From Mesostigma viride (taxonomy: Eukaryota > Streptophyta > Mesostigmatophyceae > Mesostigmatales > Mesostigmataceae), in NCBI GenBank assembly GCA_009746045.1, contig RPFO01000034.1, positions 2,557,026 through 2,621,025 of the forward strand: DNA of 64,000 nt, read 5' to 3'. The position numbers and the translations under genes were made by a program. Positions 22,181-34,021 of this stretch are shown one piece after another; within the stretch, counting starts at the first letter, position 1, and the number at the start of each line of letters is the position of its first letter. The notes under the pieces are model-generated. The model was given only the letters and a program-made list of their open reading frames with translations, ran no database searches and had not been told where the DNA came from.

Positions 22181-24995
22181 GGGGTGGGCTACGCACCCCA
22201 TAGTGGTCTACCTGCGTTGGAACGCCAGAAGTTCTTCGAGGACTTGCATAGCCTTGAGGGGGCCACCCCGGCCCGCCACTTTTTGGTTATGCTGCTCGAC
22301 GCCAATGCCACGCTCCCCGTGGGTACTGCCGGCAGTCGCTTTGCGCCTGCTGACACTGCTGCTAATGACAACACTCCCCTGTTTTCTGCCTTTTTGCGGG
22401 ATAGCGGGATGGTTGCTGTCAACTGCCACTTCCAACGTCCCTCCCAGGACTTGGTCACTTTTCGTGGCCCTAACGGCCGTCAGGCCTGTCTGGACTACGT
22501 GGTGGTCCGGCAGCCCAGGTGTACCTCGGTTCTGGACACCCGAGTGTTTGACACGCCCACGGTGTGCTCTGACCACCGGTTGGTGCGCGCGACCCTTCGG
22601 CTCCGGTTCCACGTCCCCGCGCGCCGCGCCCCAGTGGTCCGCCCTGACTGGTCTGCTCTACGTCCGGTCAAGGGAGATCCTGAGGACTGGACGGACGCCG
22701 AGCACGAGCGGAACTGGTGCCGACGGAAGTACCTGTCGGCACTGGACGCCCGGGCGGACGTCGACGAGCTGGACAATGGTGCCCCCAACGCAGCCATTTT
22801 TGCGGGCTTTGCGGCCCGTGCCCCGTTGCTGGCGGCCCGGCACCTGCCGGTCATGCCCCGCCGCCGCCCCGGCCCGCTCTACCGCCAGGACCCCAAGGTC
22901 TTGGCCGCCCGGCACCGCCTCAAGCGCAACCGGGACCCGCTGCAGAAACCATTGCTCAAGGCCGCCCTTGTGGAGGCCTACGAGCACGCTCAGGACGCGG
23001 AGGCGGCCCAGTGCATCGCGGATGCCAAGGCCTGCCAGGCTCGCAACCAGGGCAAGGACATGTGGTACCACCTCGACCGGCTCGGCGGCCGGCGGCAGCG
23101 CACCCCGGTGGAGCACACGGGGGACGGCACGGCGCCGGTAAGCCTTGACCGCTGGTTGGCCCACAATGTTTCCTTGACCGGTGGGGCTCGCGCCCCCCCC
23201 CGCCGCTTCACCCCGAGACGGCCGCCCGCCTCGGGGTCGCCGGACCCCCGCCGCCGCCAGCGCCCCCTCCTCGGCCGCGGACTACCAAGTCCCCGCCTTG
23301 AAGGAGGGCTGCCTTGCCACCAACGACGTCGTCCACCCCTTCACTTTGGAGGAATTGGACGGCGCCCTTGCTCGCCTGCGGTACGATGCGGCGGTCGGTG
23401 CCGACCACCTTTCTGCTGAGCTGCTGAAGACCCCTGATCTGGCGGTTAGGGATCTTCTGCTGGCGTTCTGCAACCGTGTCCTGCTCTCTGACGAGCCTCC
23501 GCCTGCTGAGTGGCAGACGGCCATCCGCGTCATGCTGTACAAGAAGGGCTCTGCTGCTGACCCCGGTAACTACCGGGGTGTCTGCCTCCAGAGCGCCGCG
23601 CTGAAGGTCTTCATGCGCATGATGCTGCACAGGCTCCGCGCCGCGCTGGACCCACACCTGGGTGAGTCTCAGATGGGTTTCCGTAGTGGTCGTAACACTG
23701 TCATGGCTGTGTTTGTCGCGCGCCGGTTGATGGAGGAGGTGCGTCGCCTTCCCCCTGACAGTTTGCCGCTGGTCCTCATTTTTGTTGACTATATCAAGGC
23801 CTTTGACACGGTCCTCTGGGAGGCTCTTTGGGCCATCCTAGCTCTGGACCGCGTGCCACCAGCGTTTATTGCTGCCATTCGCCGACTGTATGAGGGCTCA
23901 CAGGCAGTAGTGCGGACTGCGGAAGGCACCACCCCACCATTCCCCCTTCACCACGGGGTGTGGCAAGGTTGTGTCCTGTCTCCATACCTGTTCATTATTG
24001 TCGTGGACCACGTCATGCGCCAGGCACGTGCGCGCTTTACTGCTCTTAAGGGGTTCGAGCCAGGCTTGGACATCCTTAACGAGCGTGGGCACGGCGGGGT
24101 TAGCACGGGTTACCGCCTGGCTGACCTGATTTATGCGGACGACACCACCCTCATCGCGCGCCCCGAGCACATTCAGACCTGGCTGGACTGTCTGGGCCTG
24201 GAGGCGAGGGCGGTGGGGTTGGAGATTAGTGTCAAAACTGAGGCGATGGTGATTGGGGCCTCCAGTCGCCCACCGCTGCCGCGCCTGCTAGACGGGACGG
24301 AGGTCCCACTCCGCGACCGCTTCAAGCTGTTGGGGAGTTGGCTTCCGGACACTGCCGACGATGTGGACACCCGCATCGGCCTTTCCTGGGCCAAGCTCCG
24401 TTCGCTCAACACCTACTGGCGCTCCAAGGGCCTGGACGAGCACCGCAAGCGCATGCTCTTCAAGGTCCTCGTCCTCACGGTGCTCACGTATGGCGCCGAG
24501 GCGTGGACACTCACGGCAACACTGGCAGCCAAGCTAGACGGCACAGTAACCCGGATGCTCCGACAGGTCCTGAATGTCGGGTTTTCTCAGCGTAGGTCCT
24601 TAGAGTCTTTGTATCACGGTATGCCGCGTATTTCGGACGAGATTAGACAGCGTAGGATAGCATTTGTAGGACATCTTGCTCGCACCAGCCAGGTCGACAC
24701 CGCCCTTGGTCTGGCCGGTCCCCAGCGGCTCGGCCAACCGGGGCGGCACATTTTGACCTGGCCTGGCCCCAAGAACATTCCTAAAAAGGTAGGGAAACAT
24801 GCCATGACCTATACCCAGATGTTGCTGGACGACCTAGTGGTCCCAGCCCAGTTTGAGTACCGCATCCACTCTCTCTCCCGTCTTTGGACTGCCATGCAGG
24901 ACAAGACGCGGTGGAAGAAGATTGTCAAGGCGCACACGCCAGCCCCTGTGGGCAAGCCGCCTCCCCCCAAACGGAGGAGCCGTTTTGATGAGTAG
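22181..24995 (+). pseudogene. LINE-A ORF2, 3' part (endonuclease C-terminus and reverse transcriptase)
   Basis: Continues the endonuclease frame from 4443. Endonuclease landmarks are MLLDANATLP and the terminal CSDHRLV (catalytic SDH). A basic linker follows. At about 23190 a run of C breaks the frame; the rest reads from about 23190 to the stop at 24995. Reverse transcriptase motifs: FVDYIKAFD (motif A, catalytic Asp), GVWQGCVLSPYLF (motif B), LIYADDT (motif C, YADD). The thumb-like region then has LTYGAEAWTLT and AFVGHLART, common in RTE/L1-type LINEs. No RNase H or zinc-finger tail is seen. It uses nicked target DNA as primer (family knowledge). Confidence 0.88.
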
Positions 24996-25142
24996 CGTAG
25001 ATAGGCTTTGCTAGACTAGATATAGCTTAGAGTTAGGTTAGTTCGATTACGCGGCTTCCTCCACACCACCCATCCAACCTGGAATATGTGCTACATGATC
25101 TCCCAACGGAGACATGTTATAATTTAATTTAATTTTTTAATA
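24996..25142 (+). other. LINE-A 3' UTR and tail
   Basis: Runs from the ORF2 stop to CTCCCAACGGAG and an A/T-rich tail (TTTAATTTAATTTTTT). The same sequence in inverse orientation is found at 27355-27592, which defines the family 3' end. Confidence 0.7.
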
Positions 25143-25938
25143 CATTCTAAGCTACTTCCTGCAAGGGTGGGAATGTAAACGACACTTGCTCTAGGTGCAC
25201 CAGCTAGGGCACCTGCACCCTCATGATCTATCACGCTATGCCCAGCTACATGCTACTCACTGGTGAGCTGGACATGTCGGCTGTCCGCCTCCCCCGCGCG
25301 CGGGGGAAGGCTGGCCCGGCACCCGTGCTCCTCACCTTTAAGTACATGGCGGACAAGCTGTCGTTCCTTAAATGCCGCAAGAAGCTCTCGGAGACTCGCT
25401 TCACGCTGGACGACGACTTGACCCTGGCCCAGCAACAGCGGCGACGCGAGCTATGGCCGACCTACCTTCAGCTCCGGCAGAGTGCAGGGGGGAAGCCGGT
25501 ATACTAGAGCCTGGAGGGGGGCGGTCATCCACGTTGACCACAAGCCCTGGCAGCCCCCCCCTGCCACCTCAGACTAGGGAATATATACCAGTAGTGTAGA
25601 TTAGTCAGGCTTAGCCTAGCATGTGGCCCACGCGCATGTGCGCCCATAATGGCCCCCATGGATGATGCCTTCAGAATTCAGCCACGCCCTGCCTATAATG
25701 GGACCCCCATGGATGTCGCATTAATTAAGAATTTAGCCATGCAATGCCACGCAGAGAGATGCTCTCTGTCGAGAAGCCATGCCCTAGCTCTTGTATAGCC
25801 ATGATGATCTTCCCCCACATGACATACTCCCCCTTAGCTGGGCATAGTGTGAAGATCATGAGGGTGCAGGTGCCCTGGTGCACCTAGAGCAAGGGTAGCT
25901 TACATTCCCACCCTTGCAGGAAGTAGCCCAGAATGTAT
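25143..25938. repeat. Segment bounded by about 90-bp inverted repeats, with a LINE ORF1 fragment inside
   Basis: ACATTCTAAGCTACTTCCTG to CCCTCATGATCT (about 25141-25231) reappears inverted at about 25852-25938. Between them is an ORF1 fragment and about 250 bp without coding content. The right arm belongs to a longer LINE 3'-end module also present at 27040-27205, so this may be two LINE 3' ends in opposite orientation rather than a foldback transposon. Confidence 0.6.
25223..25570 (+). pseudogene. LINE ORF1 RRM fragment
   Basis: Encodes about 95 residues ending in an ORF1-type RRM tail (KLSETRFTLDDDLT, then AQQQRRRELWPTYLQLR). The same motif occurs inverted at 26310-26560. A one-base shift at the GGGGGG of 25488-25493 would continue it into the following frame, which reads toward a VYWRGAVIHVDHKPW-like end. 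It is a remnant only. Confidence 0.6.
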
Positions 25939-26290
25939 TAAAAGCCATATGCCCCTTCTCAGGGATATGTACTTTACATGTACTCCCAACGGAGTTATGT
26001 TTCTAATTAATTAATTAATTAATTATGCCCAGCTAAGGGGGAGCATGTCATGTGGGGGAAGATCATCATAGCTATACAAAAGCTAGAGCGTGGCATCTCG
26101 GCAGAGAGCAGCGCTCTGCATGGGCACAGCTTAACTACATAAAGCTAGGCATCATCTGGGGTGTGGCACATCATAGGCACGCATGTACATGGCTAAATAA
26201 TATCGTGCATCAGCTGGTATAGAGCCTGTAGAAGGCTTACATGTACATGGCCACGGTCGAACTATTCTACACTACTACTGCTGTGTTCCC
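25939..26290 (+). other. LINE 3'-end module and TTAA-rich tail
   Basis: CATATGCCCCTTCTCAGGG, then ACTCCCAACGGAGTTATG and TAATTAATTAATTAATTA (to about 26024), then sequence without a gene. Similar modules at 2588-2751, 27130-27205 and 60033-60066 mark copies of the same LINE termini. Confidence 0.6.
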
Positions 26291-26309
26291 CTAAGCTGGG
26301 GCGGCTGGA

Positions 26310-26560
26310 GTCGCTGGGGCCGCGGTGGTTGAGGGGGTCGCGTGCCAGGGCTTGTGGCCGACGTAGATGACCGCCCCCTTCCAGTACACCCGCTGGCCCG
26401 CCTTGGTTTGCCGGAGCTGGAGGTAGGTCGGCCATAGCTCCTGTCGCCGTTGTCGCTGCGCCAGGGTCAAGTCGTCGTCCACGGTGAAGGGAGTGTTCTC
26501 GAGCCGCTTGTGGCGTCTGAGAAACGAAATCTTGTCCGCTGGGCTCTCAAAGATGAGAAG
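26310..26560 (-). pseudogene. LINE ORF1 RRM fragment, inverted
   Basis: Minus-strand remnant with MDDDLTLAQRQRRQELWPTY and GKAVIYVGHKPWH-like residues, closely matching the fragment at 25223-25570. No start codon of its own is credible; it ends at a LINE tail near 26570. Confidence 0.6.
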
Positions 26561-27354
26561 AACGGAGTTATGTTCCTAATTAATTAATTGCGCAAGCGGT
26601 TTGCCCGCATTGTGGGTAGGGAACCAGGGGCGCAGGTCGAAAACCGTTTCTGGCATTAAATCAAATTAAATTAAGTTATAACATGCCTCCGCGATGAAGG
26701 AGACCACCCCCAAGCCTGTGGGGGCTCCGCGTGTGACCAAGTATGGCATTCATAGCGATTCGATTGGCATTCATAGCGATATATAGCAGTAGTGTAGACT
26801 AGAAAGCTTAGTGACGTGGCCATGTATGCCTACGTGATGGGCCCACACCCGCCCTTGCAATAGCCGTAGCAATGTCGAGTCATGCTTTGCCCATGGAGGG
26901 AGTTACTCCCTGCTGAGAGGCCATGTGTACCCTAGCTATAGCCTAGCCACATACCTTCCACCCCATATGTCATGCAGGCCTTCTAGGCCCTCTCCTCAAG
27001 CCCCCCCTGGGTGCCTGTGGGCTGTGCTTGTTTAGGAGGCATGAACCATCATGGAGGTGCAGGTGCACCTAGTGCACCCAGAGCAGGTGATAGTTGTACA
27101 TCCCACACCTGCAGGTTGTCGCCCTGATTGTATTACAAACCCATAGATGCCCCTTTCTCAGGGCTATGTGTTACATATGCTCCCCACGGAGCTATGATTT
27201 TAATTAATTAATAGCGATTCGGGCCGCGGTGCCCACACCCCTGTAACTAGGACCTAGATAGCTTATACCATCCATTCCATCCCATGTTCCCCTCCCACTG
27301 AGGACTAATGCTCACGTGACGCAGTCACGTGTCTATTAATTAATTAATGCCTCC
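26561..27354. other. LINE-derived patchwork, no gene
   Basis: Contains several CTCCNAACGGAG plus TTAA modules (about 26565-26592, 27130-27205, 27330-27362) in both orientations. A GGTGCAGGTGCACCTAG block (about 27056-27075) is shared with 25860-25890. No open frame with a recognisable domain. Confidence 0.5.
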
Positions 27355-27592
27355 GTTGGGAGATCATGTAGCACATATTCCATGATGGATGGGTGGAGTG
27401 GAGGAAGCCGCGTGATCGAACTAGCCAAACTCTAAGATATCTAGTCTAGGAAAATCCTAACTACACTACTCGTCAAAACGCCTCCTCCTCTTGGGGGGAG
27501 GTGGCTTGCCCACAGGGGCTGGCGTGTGAGCCTTGACAATCTTCTGCCACCGCGTCTTGTCGACCTGCATGGCAGTCCAAAGAAGGGAGAGT
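27355..27592 (-). mobile_element. LINE-A family 3' end fragment, inverted
   Basis: The reverse complement matches 24880-25110: the C-terminal ORF2 codons (LWTAMQDKTRW to the stop), then the UTR with GCGGCTTCCTCCAC and CTCCCAACGGAG. It abuts the LINE-B fragment in head-to-head fashion. Confidence 0.75.
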
Positions 27593-28530
27593 TTCTGGCA
27601 TGGCGGGGCGGAATTCACGGAGATTCGGCTGGCGGACATCATCTATGCAGACGACACCACCCTCTTCGAGGGCACCGAGCAGGTGCAGACGTGGCTTAAC
27701 TGCCTGGCAATCGAGGCCTGTGCAGTGGGGCTTGAGGTCAGCAAGAAGACAGAGGCTCTGGCAATTGGGCTCAGTCAGCCACCGCCCGACCTCTTTCTCC
27801 TTGACGGCTCTCGAGTCCTGTATCGGGACCGCGTCAAGTTGCTGGGCAGCCTACTCCCCAGCTGCGAGGCCGATGTGGACCACCGTATCTCCCTTGCCTG
27901 GCACGCTTTACACGCTTTACGCCAGTACTGGGCCCTGTGGCGCAAGCCCTTGGGCAAGATCAAGAAACAGGACCTGTTTAATGTCCTGGTCCTCCCTGTT
28001 CTTACGTACGGGGCCGACATGTGGACCCTCACTGCCGACCTTGCCAGAAAGCTGGACGGCGCGGTCACCAACATGCTGCAATCCATTTTTCGTGTAGGAT
28101 ACACTGCTCATGTTCGCAATGAGGACCTGTACCTCGGCATGCCACACATCACAAGCACCATTAAGCAGCGGCGCCTGCAGCTAGTAGGGCACTTAGCTCG
28201 CACCAACCAGGTAGACACATCACGTGGCCCCCCCACGGGACTGCGCCCAGCTCAGCCTGGCCAGCACCTCCTTACGTGGGCCAGGCCCCGCAATGCTATG
28301 CGCTGCAAGACCCACACCTTCGCAGAACAGCTAGTAGAGGACATGTAGGGCCTAGGCCTCTCCGTGATTTGGAACAAGATCATGGACGAGGCCAAGTGGG
28401 CCCAGGTCATAGAGGACAACGAACCCTCTCCCGTGGGGAAGCGCCCGCGTTTGCAAACATGCGGGAAGCACGCTAGACAGGACCCCTAGGGTAGAGAGCT
28501 TAGAATAATAGAGTTGGCTTGATGTTGTAG
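27593..28530 (+). mobile_element. LINE-B: truncated LINE, reverse-transcriptase 3' part
   Basis: The frame 27593-28347 starts inside the reverse transcriptase: LADIIYADDTTLFEG (motif C), then LPVLTYGADMWTLTADLARKL and LVGHLARTNQVDTS. It is clearly related to LINE-A but diverged, so a sister family. The 5' part is missing. RT2 inserted in its 3' UTR with duplication TGTAG (28526-28530 and 59895-59899), so the UTR resumes at 59895 and ends with the CCAT repeat. Confidence 0.8.
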
Positions 28531-29308
28531 TGTAACAAGCAAAAATGACTTTGTTGTTACATCCTTTGTTTTGTGAATGTTTGGCTTTTATTTGAGGACT
28601 TTTGGATCAGTATTGAGAAAGTTATGAGGTTTCTAAGACGACGGTACTTGGAGCTGATACTTTGTCAGCCAACTGATAGGAACCCTCATTGGTCGTGGCC
28701 TGATCCACGTAGGGTTGTAGTTTGTTGGCTGATACTACTGATAGGAGCCCTCATTGGTCATGGCCTGATCCACGTGGGGTTGTAGTTTGTTAGTTGGTAC
28801 TATTGAGTCTTAAATGCTCCTTTGGGACTTCAGTGCTCACGACAGATTTAGGATCTCATGGAAAGATTCTGCCAGGCTGTGTGTGGTGTTGTTCTGTTTT
28901 GTGTGACTAGGATGGATACGAAGATCTTGTATAGGATTCCATGGTTCTGATTGGTTCTCTTCAGGCTAAGGTTGGAGCAAGTTCGACAAGCACGTCGATA
29001 TCAAGGACGTGGGGTCGCCATTGTTGCTACGTTGGTTTTGATTCACCATGGTATAATAAAGCTTGGCTTTGTTGTCCAATCCATAAGAGCCCCTTGGCTA
29101 TAGACGTCCTTCAGTTCCACAGAGGTCGTCTATACACGAGCTTGTCTTTGTGTCTACAAGGGGTGTGATTCCCTAAATCACGTGCTGTGGAATTTCCATC
29201 TCAACGTTGCTCGGATACTTGAAGTTCTGCAACTCAGAAAGCAACCCAGGTAAAAGATCTTTCATATTGGACTGTGGATGATGCTGATGATCATTTTTAG
29301 TCGTTACA
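28531..29308 (+). repeat. RT2 5' LTR
   Basis: 778 bp; contains two tandem copies of a block around CTCATTGGTCRTGGCCTGATCC (about 28690 and 28755). Preceded by target copy TGTAG. Confidence 0.95.
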
Positions 29309-29309
29309 T

Positions 29310-29321
29310 TGGTATCGGAGG
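29310..29321 (+). promoter_or_regulatory. RT2 tRNA primer-binding site
   Basis: TGGTATCGGAGG one base after the LTR, identical to the RT1 site. Confidence 0.75.
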
Positions 29322-29536
29322 ATCTCTACTTTGGTGTTTCTCTTGAAGTCGCAACCTTCCGGGTAGTACAACGTTGATCAGATGTCTGTCATCCGAGAAG
29401 ATTCATAGAGTTGCGGAAAACTTACGGTGTTACAGACTGAGACACATCCTGATGTGACTGTCTTGCTCTGTAACACTAGAAGTCAGCCGTAACCGTTGTC
29501 TCTACTAGGCAGACGATCGCGACTCCATGTGGAAGT

Positions 29537-31287
29537 ATGAGTAGTTCGAAGACACAATCACCTTTACCCCCTACTAATCAAGGTTCAAGCGATCCGTCAT
29601 CATCTCTGGAACCCATTGCTAGGGAAGGTGCTGAGACAACTACTCGTACTCCACGGCGTCAACTTGATTTCAACCGTACTTCTATGTCTGAAGTGAGGCG
29701 GCCCTCGTTGTCCATAGGGCCCAAGTTTTCCGTCATTGCATCTGGTCTCCAACCAGGCGAGCCATCGCTGACAGGCGTGGGTCGAGGAGCGTCACTGTCG
29801 CCCAGGATTCCAAGCGCGCGAACGAGTCCTGTGCGGAGTGCATCTTCTTCATTTCTTTTCCCGCTAAATACCACGCCTGGAAGAGACGGGACCAGACTTG
29901 CAGCGGATCGCCTCTCAGCAGCTAAAATCAGATTATTACACGATGAACAACACGCAGCGATGTATAGAAAGATGGTGGAGGAGGTGGAACAGGATGTGGG
30001 AAGACTTCGTCAGAGAATTGAGGAGGAGGAGGCGGCCATGCGTGACATGGTTGCTGGATTGGGGAGAGAGGCTCCTCGGTTGGGTGACGGAAGGGTTTTA
30101 CCTAATAGTACCGCAGTTACTACGAGGAATGAGACGCAGGATAGCGATAGGCAGGATCCAGCGCAGACGACCTCGGTCACCTTCACCACCCCCGCCAGCG
30201 ACGTCCCCGTGACCGTCACTATACCACCGCATCAAGGTTCCGCCCCGCCATTTCCAAAAATCGAATCCGTAGACAAGCTGTCGCTCACCAATCTAACCCA
30301 CCGCAGTTTCGATCATTTCTCTACTCGATTCCAGGATGTGTTCGCTATCCACTTTGCTAACTACGGCAAACGAGCGGAAGAACGACTTTCCCTGGACATC
30401 CAGAAGAAGATGGTTCGACAGCGAATGAGCGACAGTGCAGCCGACAGGTTTGATGAGTTTTTACGATCCTCGGCAGGTAATACTTGCAAGGATTTGCCAT
30501 CTCTCATGCTTTCATTTCGACGTTTTCTCCTTCCCCAGGACCAGCTCCGTCTGGACCGGGACGCGTTGGCCAACTGTACTCAGTCCGGCCTGACACTACC
30601 ACAATATGTAGAGACGTTTACCAACCTGAGGGCCAAAATCCCCCAGTGCTCTGATTCTGAAGCTCTTCACAGGTTTCTGCATGGGCTTCCCCTCAAGTCA
30701 GGGTGGATATTGACAAGCATTTCTCCCCTTTCGACTATGTCGAGTGGAAGTGGGATACTGTGCTGTCTTATGCCCTCACGCTGTGCCGTGTCCCTGACTT
30801 TTCCCTCAAGTGGGAGCCTGCTGCAGGCAACCAGGCGCCTGCTGTTAAGAAGCCCCTGAACCAGCTGAACGCTGTGATGGAGGAGCTCAGTGCCATGGAG
30901 CAGTCCAAAGGAGCCTGTTTCACGTGTGGCCAGCTAGGACACTTTGCACGGGATTGCCCCAAGCGAGACCAGTTCCCAGGCGACACCAAGGGTCCTCAGG
31001 GGGTTCTTCCATTCACCAGACCATCCACCTTCCCTCCTGGGGTGAGCCAGAGCGACCACAGGGCACAGCCTGGGTTTAGACCCAACTTCCAGGCTTCGGG
31101 CAAGGGACCATTCCAGCCCAAGGGATTCAGCAGACAAGACAGGCGTCGGATGGTCAACGCCCTGTGGCACCTCCTAGCAGAGGAGGAGGAGGGAGAAGGG
31201 GAGGCAGACGGCATAGAGGATCAGCAGGTGCAGCCTTCAGTGGGGAGCTCGTCTTCAGATCATCCTCCTGAGCTGCCAAAAAACTAG
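29537..31287 (+). pseudogene. gag: RT2 Gag polyprotein, one frame break
   Basis: ATG at 29537. A Ser/Thr/Pro-rich N-terminus and a coiled-coil stretch (around RKMVEEVEQDVGRLRQRIEEE) precede the Gag domain (FDHFSTRFQDVFAIHFANYG, LLPQDQLRLDRDAL). At about 30697 a single missing base moves the reading from frame 2 to frame 1, where it continues through ALTLCRVPDFSLKW and the zinc knuckle CFTCGQLGHFARDC (from 30915) to TAG at 31285-31287. RT1 Gag is unbroken at the same place, so the break is secondary or a consensus error. Confidence 0.9.
31278..31284 (+). promoter_or_regulatory. -1 ribosomal frameshift site A AAA AAC at the gag stop (RT2)
   Basis: (CC)A AAA AAC TAG in the gag frame; the -1 frame is open into the linker and protease. 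The surrounding codons differ from RT1 but the heptamer and its contact with the stop codon are kept. Confidence 0.75.
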
Positions 31288-33732
31288 TGGAGCCCCCAGG
31301 ACTACGTCCAGCGGTGGAGTTAACTGGTTTGCCTGCTGTGCATGTCCGTCCTGTGAACAACTTGTCTGCCTCTGATTCCACCACCCCATTGGGCCCTCCT
31401 ATTCCCAGTCAACTCTTGAAGTTCCAGGCTAGGCTGTTGAACGTGCCAGTCCCTTTGGCTCAGCCTTTATGTCTCTTCATGATTGACTCAGGTGCAGGAA
31501 GTAACTACATTTCCACTTCCTTGGTGCAGGAGCTGCATCTACCAGTGCTCCCCCACCCTGTGCCTGTTAAGGTCCAATATTCTGATGGTAGGCAGAGTAA
31601 CTCACCTGGCTACGTGCAACTGCTTTTTCAAGTGTGCTCACGTCAAACCTTGTCTGTCACAGCAGATGTCATTCCACTCACTGCTGCTGATGTGATTTGG
31701 GGATGCCATGGTTGGAGTCTGCTAATCCTGCCATCTTGTGGTCTGAGAAGGTGGTGCAGTTTCAGGATGGGTCAGTGTGGGACGCCACCACAGTGATTAA
31801 GGGGGGAGAAAGACCAGTCACAGAGTGCTGTTCTACTAATGAGGCTGTCAATGATGGGAGAGGGGTTGCAGGTGCCAAGGAGGACGTCAAGGTGCCTTCA
31901 CTGGAAGAGAAACGTGCTGCATTACTTAAGCACGTATGGTCTGCCAATCACACCTTGTCTTACCTGGCTACTTACCCAGTGGAACACGTCTTTCTCTTAC
32001 AGCTGGTTCCTAACTCACCCTCTGATGAGACTCATGGCCACACGGTGAATGCTGTGAACCCAGTACCAGCTGTCACAGAGGAGGAGCAGAAGCTGCATGA
32101 TGCCCTTTTGGACAGGTTTGCTGCCATTTTTGAGGACAAAATGCCACAGTACCCTCCTGAAGGGCCAATCACTCATGTCATCAAGCTTGTGGATGGTGCC
32201 AGGCCTCCCTTTGTTCCCATGTACAGGATGGGGCCAGCTGAGATGGCAGAGCTGAAGGTGATCTTGACAGGCCTGTTGGAAGCTGGACTCATTCTTCCTG
32301 CCAATAGTCCTTTCAGCTCTGGGTGTTTGCTTGTCCCCAAGCATGATGGTGGATGGCGGTTGTGCATTGATCTGAGAGGCCTGAACAAGGTCACAGTGAA
32401 GTCCAAGTATCCCTTGCCACGGATTGATGAGCTGCTAGAGAGGACAGCTGGATCATCTTACTTCACCAAGTTTGACCTTAGACACGCGTTCTGGCAGATC
32501 AGGATAGCTACTGAGGACATTCCAAAAACTGCATTCTCCACACCCTGGGGTCAGTTCCAGTGGACTGTGATGCCCATGGGGGCCTCCAACAGCCCAGCTA
32601 CTATGCAGATGTTTGTGAATGCTATCTTTGGCCATCTGACAGGGAACTCTCTGCCTCAGATCTCCCCTGATCTCAGGAATCCCAGGTTCAAAGACATTGC
32701 CCACCTGTGTGACCCTGCAAGACCCGTGTTCAGGACCTGCGTGGTGGCCTACATGGACGACATCCTGGTGCACTCAAAGACGTTCAAGGAGCATCTGGAG
32801 AACGTGGAGGAGGTCCTGAAGGTCATCCAGCACTACCACTTGTCTGTCAAGAGGTCTAAGGTGGAGTGGGGGCATGAAGTGGGGTTCCTAGGGTACAAGT
32901 TGAGTTCCTTGGGTATGACACCTGACAATGCTAAGATTGCTGCCATCCTTGAGTGGCCTGTGTTGCAGTCTGCACATGATGTCAAGTCCTTCCTGGGCAT
33001 GGTGGGGTGGTACAGGCGTTTTATCCCTGACATGGCTGCCATCTCCACCCCCTTGCTTGAGTTAATCAAGAAGGATGTTCAGTTTGAGTGGACAGATAGG
33101 TGTCAGCAGGCCTTTGACCTGTTGAAGCAGAAGCTCACATCCACCCCTGTGCTAGTGGGTCCCAATCCAGATCTACCTTATCAGGTTAGGTCAGATGCCT
33201 CTCAAGGCGCCATAGGTGCTGTGCTGATGCAAGACCATGGCTATGGACCACAGCCAGTGGAGTACATGTCTAAAACCATGAGCTCAGCTGAACGTAACTA
33301 CCCTGTACACGAGCAGGAGTTGCTGGGTTTAGTGGTAGCATGTCACAAGTGGGAGCATCTGTTGAAGGGAGCTCAGTTTTCTGTGGCTAGCAGTGCTACA
33401 GATGGGCTAGGGCAAGAGTCTATCACCCTGATGACTGACCACAGGCCCTTGGTGCACGTGCTAGAACAGAGTAGGATGAGTAAGAGGATGGCTGGGTGGA
33501 TGGAGTACCTAGGGGGATTCTATCCTTTCTCTGTGCAGTATGTCCCAGGATCACAGAATGTGGTGCCAGACGCCCTCTCTAGAAGAAGGGATCTGATGGG
33601 AGCATTTCACGAGGATCTGGATATTTGTGCTGCCATGGTTTCTGTAGTAGAGTGTGGTGCTGTCACCAGGGCACAGGCAGCTAACCAGCAAACCTCCAAG
33701 CTGAGCCCACCCCCTGTAGAGGCTAGCTTTAG
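31285..33732 (+). pseudogene. pol: RT2 Pol, 5' part (protease, RT, RNase H)
   Basis: Protease FMIDSGAGSNY lies in frame 3. One base is missing at about 31697, where GMPWL begins in frame 2; from there the frame is open to the transposon. Reverse transcriptase landmarks are GGWRLCIDLRGLNKV, FDLRHAFWQIRI (motif A) and VVAYMDDILVHS (YMDD, motif C). RNase H landmarks are RSDASQGAIGAVL and LMTDHRPLVHVL. The frame is cut after EASF by the target copy CTTTAG (33727-33732); integrase continues at 55621. Confidence 0.92.
33727..33732. repeat. Left target-site duplication CTTTAG
   Basis: Repeated at 55615-55620 immediately outside the right TIR. The two copies are 21,888 bp apart, a multiple of three, and pol is in the same frame on both sides. 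Confidence 0.9.
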
Positions 33733-33756
33733 GCCGGGCCCACTTCGAATGTTCCG
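33733..33756 (+). repeat. Left TIR of giant element
   Basis: 24 bp, GCCGGGCCCACTTCG...TTCCG, exact inverse of 55591-55614. Confidence 0.93.
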
Positions 33757-34021
33757 CGGTCCAAGCCAAGTGTGTGACACTTTTCCTTCAATTTTGAGGC
33801 AAAAATCTTGAATTTTGGCTTGCGAACGTATAAATTTCACGTAAATATTACAATTTGTGGGTATTTATCTCATTGTAAGTCTCGTGTGACATAAAAACTT
33901 TACATTAGCGTGAAATTGCATTGTTTCATTGAAGAATATCATGGATACATTCGTCGCACTTGAGACGGAGTCGACTGAATTTACTAAAGACTCGTCCAAC
34001 ATAAAATAAAGTCTTCGAACG

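Larger units (their letters stand above)
2763..25142 (+). mobile_element. LINE-A: APE-type non-LTR retrotransposon, split by a MULE-like insertion
   Basis: This non-LTR element consists of a 5'-truncated ORF1 (2782-3711), ORF2 with an AP-type endonuclease and reverse transcriptase (3786-4443 continued at 22181-24995), and a 3' UTR ending in CTCCCAACGGAG and a T/A-rich tail near 25142. The continuity is direct: removing 4444-22180 (the DNA transposon plus one target-site copy) rejoins the endonuclease frame without a shift. The C-terminal part after the reverse transcriptase (a YGAEAWTLT block, then a GHLART block) resembles RTE/L1-type elements more than R2-type. Frame breaks at homopolymers make the copy inactive as assembled. 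Confidence 0.85.

Noticed and set aside
22101-23141. 346-residue ORF overlapping the LINE-A endonuclease in another frame
   Set aside because: No domain; the overlapping frame has the endonuclease catalytic motifs and continues across the MULE insertion.
25143-25938. Foldback or MITE transposon with 90-bp inverted repeats
   Set aside because: The arms are pieces of a LINE 3'-end module present elsewhere, and no target duplication was found, so two oppositely oriented LINE ends are more likely.
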